Shown here in pieces: positions 12,387-25,869 of a stretch of DNA of 64,000 bases; position 1 is the stretch's first letter; every line of letters begins with the position of its first letter. The translations under genes and the position numbers were made by a program. The notes below the pieces were generated by a model, which had not been told where the DNA came from, did not search any database, and saw only the letters and a program-made list of their open reading frames with translations. The stretch is from Synanceia verrucosa. Its lineage: Eukaryota; Chordata; Actinopteri; Perciformes; Synanceiidae. Location of the stretch: contig CM056565.1 of NCBI GenBank assembly GCA_029721515.1, positions 8,124,742-8,188,741 of the forward strand, written 5' to 3'.

Positions 12387-15300
12387 TGTAGGTGGCTTCT
12401 GGGTGAGGTGAAGGTCCTGACAGATACATAAAGATATTTTCTTTATCAAAAAGGGCAAAAAACAGTCAAATGGACTTGCTTGAAGTTTGCTGAAGACATT
12501 TAATCTCTCACTCAAAAGGCTTTATCAGGGAAAACATAAAGAAAATAAATAACATTTTTTCTTTATTCTCTTTTCTGAACATAAGCAAAAACACAAACAT
12601 TAACATTAACATATTACAACCATTAAAACTTATAGTCCTTAAGATTATATTCATTCTTATCAAACTATCAAATTCATGGCATTATTTATGTCTGGCATTT
12701 CTTCTGCTATGACCTTTATTTGTGTTTACTCTCATGACTTACTTCTCTATATAGTGGTCTGTATTGTCACTGGTGGAGTCTGCCATTGTCTCAAAGGATT
12801 TTAAATGACAATCCGAGGCATCCACTGCCATTCAGAGGCTTTATATAGCAAAACAAAAACCTGTCCAACAATACCATTCACAAACAGCTCTATACTGTAC
12901 AGTGCAACAAGGCTGTTTGCCACATGAATGAGCTCTAAATATACCAAATGTTTAGTTTAGTTCTGCAGGGCTAAGTACACTTTAATTTCAGTATATCACT
13001 GAGGTCCTGGTGTCATGATTGATGTGTCCTCATGGCTGTCATATGTCTCTCTCTATGGCATAAACTCACATTTTAGTGTTTTTGGTGAATACTGTTAAGC
13101 AGGTGGGAATTTAAAAAGACAGAAGAGAGTGCACTCAGGATGTTTCTAAAGGGCAGTGGGGGCGAGCAGGACAGCCATAAAGTACAGTTTAGGGAGAACA
13201 CAGATGGTTAAAGAGGACAGTCAGCACAAATTAAGTTAAATCATTGATGATTATAAGTGGTGATGATGATGATGATGATGATGACGGTGATGATGACAGT
13301 GGTGATAACCTGTTAAATTGACCTCTCTACAACAATCAACACCCTTCGTTGTACTTCACTTACGTTAGCAACACTTTAAGCTTGGAGTGTTTTGGTGGGG
13401 CCCCCTGGATTAACTATGATTAATACAGTGCCGTCCGAATTCTTAGCCCTTTGTTATTTGCTATGGTTCATGCAATGTAACACAATAAGGCTAAAAAAGA
13501 CACTTGCTGGCTGTCCAGAAATAGAAAGGGGAAAAAATGTCTGTGCTGGCGTCCTACAGCATAGACAGTATTTACCTGACCTTTACAGAGAGACTACGCT
13601 CTACAGTATGAGCAGCAATGATTAAATGTTAAGTAGATTAAGATAAACCTCAATCAAAATGTTCATGTGTCATGCTAAGGGTGGCCGTGTTTGCTTATAT
13701 AGTTTTACTGTAAGTAATCTCAGAATCACAGCTAAATTGCCCATGTGTATAATGCATTGTAAATATACTTATAATGAATTATAGTATGCTTAAAGGATTA
13801 ATTAATGATAATTACAGTTATAAGCTCACATTTGTCTGAATAATTATTTTTTTTAACAATTATCAAATCACGCTTCAAAGTGGTCAAGTATCATAATACT
13901 TCATAATTGCAGGTCACTCACTGACTTTTTTTCTGCAAGGATCACAGTGTATTTTAATAGTTCCCATAGTTTATAATCATTGGTTCTTGGGTGTTTTAAG
14001 TGAAGTGTAAATTCTCTTTTTTATCCAGAGTGAACAAAAACAACATTAAAATAAACCTGATAGTTGCCCAATAAGTAAAACACAAAAAGTGACCCAGAAA
14101 GAAATAATGATATAATAGTAATAATTAAAAAAAATAATAATCTTCTTACCTAATGATAATGAGACAATGATAATGTGAACCCAGTTTGATTAAATGTGCT
14201 GATCTGGAGATAATATGATTAGCAAATAGAGCTATAGCTTGCATGTTATTGTGTAATTGTATCATCTTTATATCATCCAGGCCATTGACTGGCTCTTAGA
14301 TGGACGTGACACTGACCTGGCAACGTGTCACTGCTGACCTGTGCCACTTATCAAAGCCAGAGGCATGTGGATGTGTCTGCTGCGTGGCTGCCCAGCCGAG
14401 TGCTGAGCGGCCTGCCACAGTTGCCTGGCAACTGTCCAGAGAGCTTCAGGCAAAACGATATGGACATACACTCCCAAAAAAAGCACTTGTGCACACGCGC
14501 ACACACATTTGAGCACTTCCCTGTTTTAAGTGCACAAACAGCAGCGTGCATGCACACACAGTTGAACGCGTGAACTAGCGCACTAGCTCGAGCTAGCGCC
14601 TCCTGTCGCCCTCTTTGCAAGGACAACATGAAGAGGGTAAATTTTGGTTTATCTTGCACCACTGAAGATAAGTCAAACAAGTTCCCTTTTCTTCTCTTTC
14701 AGTAAGTTTTCTTTCTGATCCCCCCACCCTCCCCCTCCATCTGCTGAGCTGGGCTTCCTACTGACTTTAGCGCTGAGAGCAGCAGTTTATGAGGCTGAAC
14801 TCATGCATATTCAACACTTGCTTTAGGTAATGGCCAAGGAGCTGTGAGGAGAGTCATCAACCTGTAAGTAAAGATGCGGGCCGAAGACAAAGAAATGAAT
14901 GACAGGCAGACAGAGAGGAGTGGCGAGCAACTTCAAGGAGGGAAATTTAAAATATTTACAGTATATTATCCAGCAAAAAGTCCCTTGAGACTCCGCTTAT
15001 GTACCTTTCCTGTCATGGTTAGAAAAATCTTTAAATTTCAGAGCATCTAAGGAAATCATGAAAGCATAAGGCAAGCTAGCACTGAATACAAAAAAAGATA
15101 GCAGGAACACTTAGTTCTCTAATGTACGCTGATGAGATGAGTCATGGTGAAAGTCATTATCCCTTATTGATATTGTATCGCATCCTCAACAGGAAGCTGT
15201 ATAAGAGAAACAGACTTTTTTTTTTTTTTTTTTTACAATAGGTGTATCCTATGAAAAAGGGCAGCAGCTCCACATTAAGAGGATGTTTTCAGTATTTTTG

Positions 15301-18300
15301 TGCAGCACATTAGTGTACATCCTCTGTCGTCGACCAGCTCTGCAGCATTCACAAACCCACCGTCCAGAGCTGAAGCGTGGTCAGTGATCTGACTGTTTGA
15401 CCACTGAGACGGGAACACACATCTGCAGAGTAATTTTCAAGAACTGAACAGAGCGACTGCAGCGGGTCACTGAATGTATTTCTGAGAAAAGAAAAACCAG
15501 AACAAGAGCAGAGGGAGGGGATGTGGGGGTGGCTGTAGGGATTCACGAAGGGATATAAAAAAATCTGACAGGTATTAAAGTGAATATTGCCCAAAGCTAG
15601 TGTCTGATCCTAAATGACAGTGAGGTGAAAGGAATATATTGAAGGGCATATTATGTAATTTCACCGTGACGTCACGCTGGAGATGATTAGAGATGAGGGA
15701 AGATATTGGCTTTTTTTATGCACACAGTAAAGGTGATTGAAGAGCGGAAACAAAGCAGTGTTCCTGTGTATGAGTCACAACATGAATGAAGCCAAAGCAG
15801 AGGCGCTAATACAAAATAGGAAACAAACAAAAAACCTTAGCAGATGGTGAATGTCGCCTGCACACTGAAGGCTACAGGATGTTTTGATGATTGGAATAAA
15901 GTGGATTTGATAATTCAGTGCTGCGCGGGCAACCTGAGGGATTATTTGTGGTGTATGATGGTGAGTATCTCTGTGCCATATGCAGAGTGTATCAAAAGTT
16001 ATTCTGTCAATAAAAGCTCTGATGGTGATGTACATGTACATCAAACCTGTAGCAGTGTGATCGCCACAAAAGGTGCATTAATAATGAGTCTGCTAAATAC
16101 AGGGTGATTTTACTGATAGCATTTTTCTGCCTTAAAGGGACACTATCTAATTTTTTAAGTATTTTATTTCCTCAAATCAACATCTTCATTCATAAATAGA
16201 TCCTCATATAAAATAATATATGCTAACAATCTGACTTATCCTCCTGGGTGAAGAATCAGTTATCTGTCTTTACATAGAGCAGGTCGCTCATACGGAGGCT
16301 TCCATGTCTTTCCAGTCTATAAAAAAACTACGAACTGCCGAGACATAGAGCACTACCTGCTAGTACCCATAGGACAAAACCCACTTCCGTATTTTGCGAT
16401 TCACTTTTCACAGAGAAGCAAGGTGGAGACGCCGGTTTTACTTACCCAGCACGAAACTAAAACCTGCACTGCACTTTTGGTCATAATACAAGACCATACT
16501 TATGTCGCGCCGAATTCTCATCGCCAAAAAAGCGTAAAAGGGCCATAAAATGATCGGAGCTCCGGGCCGGGGATCCGTGGTGAGTGGCCGCCCGGGAGTT
16601 GACCCATTCTGCTTATCGTAGTTCCAACCATGTTGCAATGCATGCAAAGTCAAATTTAACCACTGGATGGGAGAAAAAAATTACATAGAGTCCATTTAAA
16701 AGTCTAAAATAGCATTACTAGCACCCCTTGGAGGCATGCTCCCCCCAATAATATATAATATTATTAATAATTAATAATATCAAAGTATTGTATGGTCATA
16801 TCTATGGTGCTGTACTTTGCACCTTTCTTGCCAGATACTCATCATTTTTTACACAAATCTGTTAAATCTCCTTGTTGGCACTGGAGGTTCAATCTGAAGA
16901 CGCGCTGGCAGGTCCATTTCTATTACGTATCACTCAGTAAGTCAAGTACACCCAGAAATGAAATTATATTGTAATTGAGCTTCCTCCCGCTGAACTAATG
17001 TCATTTCAGCACACCGCCCATGGGCTTCCAATGTCATTGTATTTATTACCTTACTTATCTGACTCAATTTTTATTCTCAAAGGTCCATTCAGATGGTGCC
17101 AAGCTGTGCAGTAAAACCAGGCTGTCATGCACATTTGAACAGCAATGCTTCAAACATCACGTTCACATAAAGACGATGTAAAGCTTTTCAAAGAAACTTC
17201 TGTTACAGAAACAACTTATCATCGATGAAAATCTAGTCAGGGAGAATTAGAAACAAATCACATTAAAATGAATTGCCCCTAAAACAGAGCCTTGTTTACA
17301 GGCAGAACGTTTAATCACACAGCTAATCATATACAGACATAAAGCTGTTTTAATTATTTTTATGTACTCATTAATCACGTTTGCCGCTGCATGTGCCAGT
17401 TAGTTCCAAAAGTCTTCACAAAGTCTTTGAACGTTTATTACAGTATGTTAAAATGTGTAACATTTAAGGGATCTATTAAGAGAAATGGAATATAATATTC
17501 ACAGCTGTGTTTTCATGAGTGTATAATCACATGAAACTGAGAATCGTTGTGTTTCTACATAGGGAGTAGGTCCTCTTCACAGAGCTCTCTATGCTTTTAC
17601 GTTACTTGATTATGTGGATCTCATACCATCAGTTATTGCTGAGTCAAGTTAAAGATGCAGCGTAACATCTAGCAGTTAAGTAGCATGTGAGTGACTGAAG
17701 CAGAAGACAGAGTAAGTTTAGCTTTGACAATTTAATGCAAAGTGGAAGTTGCAGTTTGTGCAAAAATAAATGCTGCAGCTCTAAAAGACTAATAGCGGTT
17801 CCTGTGTTTTGTTTACCAGCTGCTGATGGCGTGACTGGGGTCACATGAACAATGAGAGGACCTGCTCATTATGTGGGCATAAATGGAAACACAACAATTC
17901 TTATTTTCAGGTGAAGGAAAACAGATATTAATATTATATCCATTTTGCCAACAGGTCTCCTTAAATGCTAGACACTGCTCTTTTAAGGGTTTTCCAATGG
18001 GAGGTTTGGATGAATGACGCCATAATATTAGAATAGATTTTTCACCCATATTTTAGTTTATATTTTACTTTAAAATGAGGGCTAATTGACATCATTAAAA
18101 GGATGAATTAGCCTCTAACAGTTCTTGTTTGCAGTGCCCCCATGGATGTACAGATGTACAGATGTACTGAATTACTTTGATACTGAAGAAAATGTAAAAA
18201 TACGATGATTGTACAATGGGTTCTGGATCTTTTTTTTTCCCTATAATTCCAAAATATATTTGATATTTTAGGTCCTATTTTGACATGTAATGTGGTGTGT

Positions 18301-21300
18301 CGAGTATGACTACAGCAGCTGCATTCATTACTTTCCTTGTATTTGATTGGTCCAGCTGTGTAGCTGAAGCAAATGTTTTTGGCTAACCTAAAGCCTGCAA
18401 CACAGTTTTACCATCACACTCATCACAGTACACAATCACTACACAATCACTGTGCACTGAGGCCCAGAGAGCAGACAAAGTACACTCATTTTAGCCTTTT
18501 TTTGACACGAGGTGAATTGTCTCTTATGTTTCATTTCAAAATCTTGACATGCACGTGGACTAAAATGAATAACAATTAACAACACAGTGGTGCATTGTCG
18601 GTAAAATGGTGAAAGAAGAGTTAAGATTGCTTGCAGAGTGGGATGATAGTGATTCTGTGCAGGGAGTGGGAGGTGTGTTTCATTTGTATTTAGGGACGGC
18701 AGAGTTGTGAGAAGGCGGCAGGCTGAAATTAATTGACAGCAAAATCTGTGCTCACTAAAAATATACTGTTTATGTCATATTTAAAGGGATGTTTTTGAGA
18801 ACAACGGGCAGCACAATTTGAACTGATTCCCAAGGCCCACTGGGCAAAGTAGTATTTGTGGATACTGTTTGATTCAACTTCTGCCAAAAAATGCTTTGAG
18901 GTGCATGGGCTTATAAAATATATGTAGATTCTAAGTATTAACAGTTAAAATGGTGTCATAAACAGGTATGCTCACATCATTTCTGGATACATTTGTTAAC
19001 TGATGGATCTGCTGCTATGTCAAATATAAAGTCACAATTATTATCAGTAGTTATTATGAGTAGTCTCTTTGCATGTATTCGATTAGAAGACAGGAAGTGT
19101 TTCATACTGGACGTCATGCTATCCATCCATCCATTATCTACCTCTTATCCTCATAGGGTCACGGGGGGGCTGGAGCCTATCCCAGCTGTCTTAGGGTGAA
19201 AGGCAGGGTACACCCTGGACAAGTCTCCAGTTCATCACAGGACACATCACAATCAATTTAAATTAGCCAATTAACCTAATCCCCATGCATGTTTTTGGAT
19301 GGTGGCAGGAAGCCGGAGTACCAGAGAGAATCCACACAGACACGGGGAGAACATGCAAACTCCACACAGAAAGGCCCCGGGCCGGGATTCAAACCCGGTA
19401 CCTTCTTGCTGTGAGGCAACAGTGCTAACCACTACACCACTGTGCCGCCCAGATGTGTTTTATATGTATGCAGTGTTTTATATGTATGCTATATTTCAGC
19501 ATGTTAACACAGGAAACTAATGGTGACCATGTTCGCATTCAGCTCCAAGCAGTGGCGTGCATAGACTTTTTAAAGGGCAGGGGTGACCCACACAGACACG
19601 GGGAGAACATGCAAACTCCACACAGAAAGGCCCCGGCCCGGGATTCGAACCCGGTACCTTCTTGCTGTGAGGCGACAGTGCTAGTCGGTCTTGTATTATG
19701 ACCACACCACCGTGCCTCCCGACGTCATACTAAATGGAGCAAATTTATTTTCGAAGCCAAAACTAATTGGGAGAGCAATCAAAGGATCGAATTGATTTAA
19801 TATTGGCAAAATATATTTCCACGTCCTCATATTGTTCTTTTCATCTCTCTGTCCAACTAAACTAAAATTTATGAGCTCTTTCAGTTTTGGAAGCCAGCAG
19901 CATTTATTCACCAGGCTTCTTTAGGCATTAACATGGACAAATCAATGCTAGGTGGCATGGTGGTGTATTGGGTTCGAATCCCGGGCCGGGGCCTTTCTGT
20001 GTGGAGTTTGCATGTTCTCCCCGTGTCTGCGTGGGTTCTCTCCGGGTACTGCGGCTTCCTCCCACCATCCAAAAACATGCATGGGGATTAGGTTAATTGG
20101 CTAATTTAAATTGACCGAACGTGAGTGTGAGTGGTTGTCTGTCTCTATGTCCTGTGATGAACTAGAGACTTGTCCAGGGTGTACCCTGCCTTTCACCCTA
20201 AGACAGCTGGGATAAGCTCCAGCCCCTACGCGACCCTATGAGGATAAGCGGTATAAGCTGGCATGCTCAGTATTGTGAATGCCTGGTGTGTAAATCGGCA
20301 GCTGATTGCTCACACATTCACCATACAAACATTGTGAGGTGATAACATGTCTGTGTTGTGTTTACAGCTTGTTGCACTTCCCCCCAAGTGGTTAAAACTA
20401 TCTAATCAATAAACCACAAATCAAATAGACTACCAGAATTGATCCATTTGCGAGTTAGCATGGACAAAACATGACTAATTTCCAGATTATTGACAGCACA
20501 ATTGGTTCGTTTTGAACTTAAATACTGCTTTTACTCAGTGTAAAAGCTGAGGTTATTAAATGTGGCAGTATTTACTACCACATAGGTTGTTCTTACTTCC
20601 AATTAAAAAGCTGAAATTAAGTAGAAAGTGCAGGGAAACGTTTCTAGAAGAAGTGTTTCATCTCTCTTCCTGAGGTGAAAAATGTTCTCACTGGCAGAGT
20701 CCACGACGGTGGGCCTTTCCCCAGAGTTCATTAATTAGTTAATTAGTTAATTAGTCTGAACAGATGGCTATGCAACACAAATCAGAAGGCTCTCTGAGCC
20801 CAGAGCAGGAGGAAGGTGGGAGAAGGTGAGTCAAGGAGCAATCTGGTATCTCAACTGTCACCGACCCTCTGAACCAGCCTGTGTGCAGCAGACATTTTCT
20901 TCTTATTCTCCCATTTTACTCCACAGCGACGGGGCGCATCATGAATTAATAAGAAAAGTGTATCATTTGCTGCAAAGTAACACGTGTATATGTCACCAAA
21001 GCATACGCTGTTAAACCATATGGAGGGTGGTAGCTGTGGTCACACTGCTGGAGTGTTTATGTGAATGAATACTTTGCATCTCTGCAGAATTAAAAAAGCA
21101 TTTCTGAAGGTTTATTTTTAGACTGCCACCCCCCTTCTGTTTCCCTTTCCCTCGCTCATCTGTCTCCATTCCCCCTCTCTTCCTGACTCCCTATCACACT
21201 CTTAAAGGCGCAGACGACGTACGAAATGAGGTTGGCATGTGCGAGCTGCTGTGTGTGTAAGTACAGGATAGCACTAACGATTAGAACATAACACTGTTAA

Positions 21301-21427
21301 AATATCTGCAAGCTTGTGTTCCTCACTTTGACTCAAATCCACAGTGTCAGAGAGGAGTGCTATTAAAAATTCAGAAGGATGGTGCATTATTCATACGTGT
21401 TTTACGCACGGCACGCAACCAAGTAGT

Positions 21428-21466
<39 letters not shown>

Positions 21467-22208
21467 AGGAGATATTTGGGTGCACATGGGCAAATATGCA
21501 TGCTTATGTTACACAAACATACAAACACACACACTAGGATAATCGCCTTAGTACAGTAACCCATTTAAAGCATATCTGAGTGAGAGAGAGAGAGAGAGAG
21601 CACATTCGCCTACATACTAACATTTTCAACAATGTTAAAGGAATCGAGGACACTGCGTCATCCCTCATAATCACTCAGCAGGATCGTTCTCCACCTTTAC
21701 CTGTATGTATTCATATGAATTTTGATGATCGTGTGTGGAAGTTCAGTGCAACAAACGTCCTGTACAACGCGTGCACGCACTTCAGTCACCTCCAAACTGA
21801 ATCACAGCAACAGTATTGGCTAGAGTACACCTGGTTTCAATTTGTGAACTGAATCTCACACCCAATATGTTAACAATTTGTCTGCTAGCTGTTGAAAGAA
21901 AAGCCTCATAATAACAAGCTGAAGTGGAGATGCAGATTCCAGGTCTCTCACTTTGTCCTTGTTCCCCTCTACCATTGGCATCATGTTACTCTTCTGTTAA
22001 TACTCACTGCAGCTTTTGGAAGGCATCCTAAACTACTCCCATTTCTCTGTTTATCATTATTCTGATATGTTGAAACAGACGTGATGCAATAAACAATATC
22101 TGATTACCCAACCTGGCAAGAAGCAGCGCCAGCGTCAGATAGTCTGTGTGCAAACACCTCCGAAAGATGACGCCGAATGTAAATAGTCGACTCCACTGAT
22201 TTCCAGTG

Positions 22209-22259
<51 letters not shown>

Positions 22260-25200
22260 AACACACACACACACACAGCCCACAGTCACAGGCCATGCAA
22301 GCACAGCAAAGCTCCAACAGAATGGACAAATAAAATACCCCTTAATCCAAAAATACACCGAAAGCACCAAGCACACATTTCAATTCTGTTTTCAATATAC
22401 ACCAAAGGAACTAAGGTGTCTCTGAAGAATAGTGAGTCACATCTGGGCTGTTTATTTCTGCATAAATGCATATTGATACATCAATGAATTAATAAAAAAT
22501 AAATAAATACATTTCAGGGTAGGTGAACACAGTTAACACACCTGTCACACCTGTTTTTACTAAGAAATCCCTGCTGCGCACAAATAAGACCCGGTGAACA
22601 AGTGAAGGAGCTGTTCACACAGACTCTTACTGGACATGCTTACACCGTACCATCAGGTATGGATTTGACCCAAACACTTATTTTTGATTACATTGTAATG
22701 ATAAATTTCTCTTTTTTCTCTCACCAGCTGCAGGCATATTAATGTTTGTGTTGCATTTAACTGGATTCCCAGTGGGAAGAGGAAAAGAGAGTGTAGCCAC
22801 TGCACTACATTAGCCTTGGTTTGGATGAAATAAAGCACAAATCTGTCTTGGGTCGGGCTTCAGGTCCTGATTTAGCTGTACCAGCTGGGTTCAACTGGGT
22901 CAGGTCTTAAAGACGCCACCATAGGCCACGGCCTTTTCCATTTCCAAATTACTGTATCTCAAAGAGTAACTTATCTCTAAATCCACTTTTCTGCATTAAA
23001 TAATTCACTTTATTGCATGATTTATTGATCCTGAATCTTGATCCTGTAGAAAATCCAATAATTCTTCCCTCTACAGACCCAAATAATCTGTAAAGCTTAA
23101 TGACATTCCCTGGGTTACCACGGCCCAAACTACAAGGCAAAGTCAAGGTCACGAGAGTTATTCATGTAGCTATAGTTCTTTAAATTCTAAATTACAACCA
23201 GATTAAATATCTGGGCATCAAAACAGATAGACATGCACCATCAGATATATTTAAACAAAAACAAAAATATAACATACTGAGTATGTAAGTACCACATTTT
23301 TTGGACTACACTACACAGTACTAGTCTCACTGGTCAAAAAATGTGTCATGAAGAAGAAAAAAAACACATATATTGAACAACAAAAGAAACATAAGTTTTA
23401 TGAAGTGAATTTTAGTTGTTGCTGTTTGTCTCAGCAGCAATGTGAAAATGCTTGTTTGGACAAAAGGTTGCGCATGAATGGTAACGTGCCAAAAATGCAC
23501 TAAGTGTGTGTTGTGACGCCGTATTCTAATGGCCAGATTAACAGAGGTGTGGTCGACCCAGACGACTAGAGCGCTGGAGTATGAAAATGGGATCGGCACT
23601 GTTTGTCTCCCCAACCTGCATAAAATGGAAAAAAATCTTTTCTCTAAGTGCTTTTGTGATGATGCCACGACTGACGCAAATCCAACGTGAGCGTGCTTTT
23701 GGAATGCTGAGTGCCGGCATGAGTGTGCGAGATGTTTCAAGAACAATGAACATTCATGAATCAACAATTAGTCATCTCAGAACCAGATTCCATGCCACGA
23801 ACAGCACTTCAGCTCGTCCACACAGCAGCAGACCAACATTCAGGATCGCCATATCCGTCTTCACCATCTCAGAGACCGGACACTTCCTGTCACCGTTACT
23901 GCTGCTGAGACACCTGAACGTCTCCAACCCCATATCAGTATATCAGTGCTCAAACAGTGCACAGGTGGCTTAGAGAGGCTGACCTACACGCACACAGGCC
24001 ATGCTTTGTTCTACCGTAACCTCCATTTCCTCTTGAAAGGCAAGTATATATAGTATATATAATGACAATAGAATAAAGAACAACAGGCTGAATAGGTGTA
24101 CAGTACGTTGAGGTCAATTCATACTGGGGCAGACTGTGAACGGAGCTGAATCCACTCTGAATGTCTGCTCCTCTCAGAGCTTTCACTGCAGTGCTGCACT
24201 TTAATGTGAAATTACAATGAATCTGAAGATCGGTGTCACATTTAACGCAATGCATTATGGTTATTCAGCTACACGAAGCATAAACAACAAACTGAATAGG
24301 TGTGTTAACGTAACATATTAACAGTTATTCAGACACACTATAGCATAAAGAACATAACAGCAAGGAGGAATAGGAAGAATAATAATAACAAAATTGCGAG
24401 TCCAAAAAGCAAGAAACAGTTAAGCAAGTTTACAAAATTCTCAATCTCATTCCAAATCACTAAATTATTAATTATAATTATTGATCCTCAGTGTCACTTC
24501 TGAACAACTCCACCAACTCTACTCTGCTTCCTCTTCTGCGTGGCTGCTGCTCAATTACTGTTTTCGGCTGCATATTTCACTACTTGCAGCTTGTAATCTA
24601 CAGAATATGATTTTCTTTTGGGGGCATTTGTGTCGTTCTCTGTTGTCTTGAAGTTAATGTTTAAATTAATTTTCAGTAGTACAGGAGTAGTAGATACCAG
24701 TAGTTGTCACAAACCTAGAGTGTCTGCTCGGGCTGTAGGTAATGTTTACTCCTTGGTCATGTTGGTCAGAGTGGTGAAATAACACTTTGAAATTATATTT
24801 TTTAATATATATAAGTCGCACCTGAGTATAAGTCACAGGACCAGCCATACTATGAAAAAACATTGTCAGGAGTACACATGGCTCTCATGAGATACTCACC
24901 ATTGAGTCCTGTCAGCTCTCTGATGGACAGCGGACCAGTCAAGGTGAGATGACACATGTCAGACATCAGGTGCATCTGTGCCTTATAATGCCGGTGCCGC
25001 AAACTTACCGAGCACACCAAGCCGATAGTTCATGGTGACCACAATGACGTTCCCGTAGGCAGCAAGGACACTGCCGTCAAACATGTTCCCTGAACCCTCC
25101 ATGTAGGAGCCACCGTGGATGAACAGCATCACCGGCTTCTTGCGACGATCGCGAATATCTGCACAACACAGACCAACAATGGTGTTCATTATTTTCACGT

Positions 25201-25827
25201 TCATTAGTTCTTTGGTAAAAGCCACACAAAGGCCTATTTTTACAGTTCCTATTGAGCTTAAGCATCCACAGGCAACAGGTAGTCCTAAATTAGGACAGCT
25301 CCAGGTTTGAAGCAGAAGTAAAAAGATCCATGTGCAGCTTTATCTAACCCCGACTCAGAGATTCACATGAAAAAAAGATATTGTTGTGTGAAACATTTTC
25401 AGTGGACCTCCTTTAAGCTAGCAACAGGTATTTCTGGGCTTATCCTCTATATTTCATTCTTTGCTATGTCTGATACCCCCGTCCTGTGCTGCGATGGTAC
25501 CTTCCTGAACTCTTATTCCCCCTTCATGTGTGGTGCAAGTGGTGCAGCCAGTTCTGATGCCCTCTCTATTATTGGTGTCTTTATGCCCATCAGTGTGTTG
25601 CTATGGTTCACTCTGTCAGCCCCCACTCCCCACACCCCCCGCAACGTCGATGGTACGTTCTGAGTGTCTGAGTGTGGATAGAGTTGCCAGTGCAGCCCAG
25701 TTAGGGCTGAGTGTCTGCACTGTGCAGGGCCTGTAGATAATTTGTATGAAAGCCAGACCAAGTGGAAACATAAATAACAGCCAGAGCATCTGTTTACCCT
25801 GATGAGCTTCAGCACTCAGAGATGGAG

Positions 25828-25869
<42 letters not shown>

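Larger units (their letters stand above)
11049..25008 (-). other. nlgn2 14-kb intron between exons 2 and 3
   Basis: A GT-AG intron with no recognisable exon. It contains SINE copies (12053, 19120, 19588, 19951), a GAT repeat (13260-13300), a MITE-like element (16132-16700), CA and GA repeats (21429-21600, 22210-22278), a dead Tc1 transposase (23662-24016) and a transposon end (24795-24862). Confidence 0.85.

Noticed and set aside
16438..16653. 71-codon minus-strand ORF in the MITE-like element at 16132-16700
   Set aside because: Unfamiliar, inside a non-autonomous repeat; no transposase motif.
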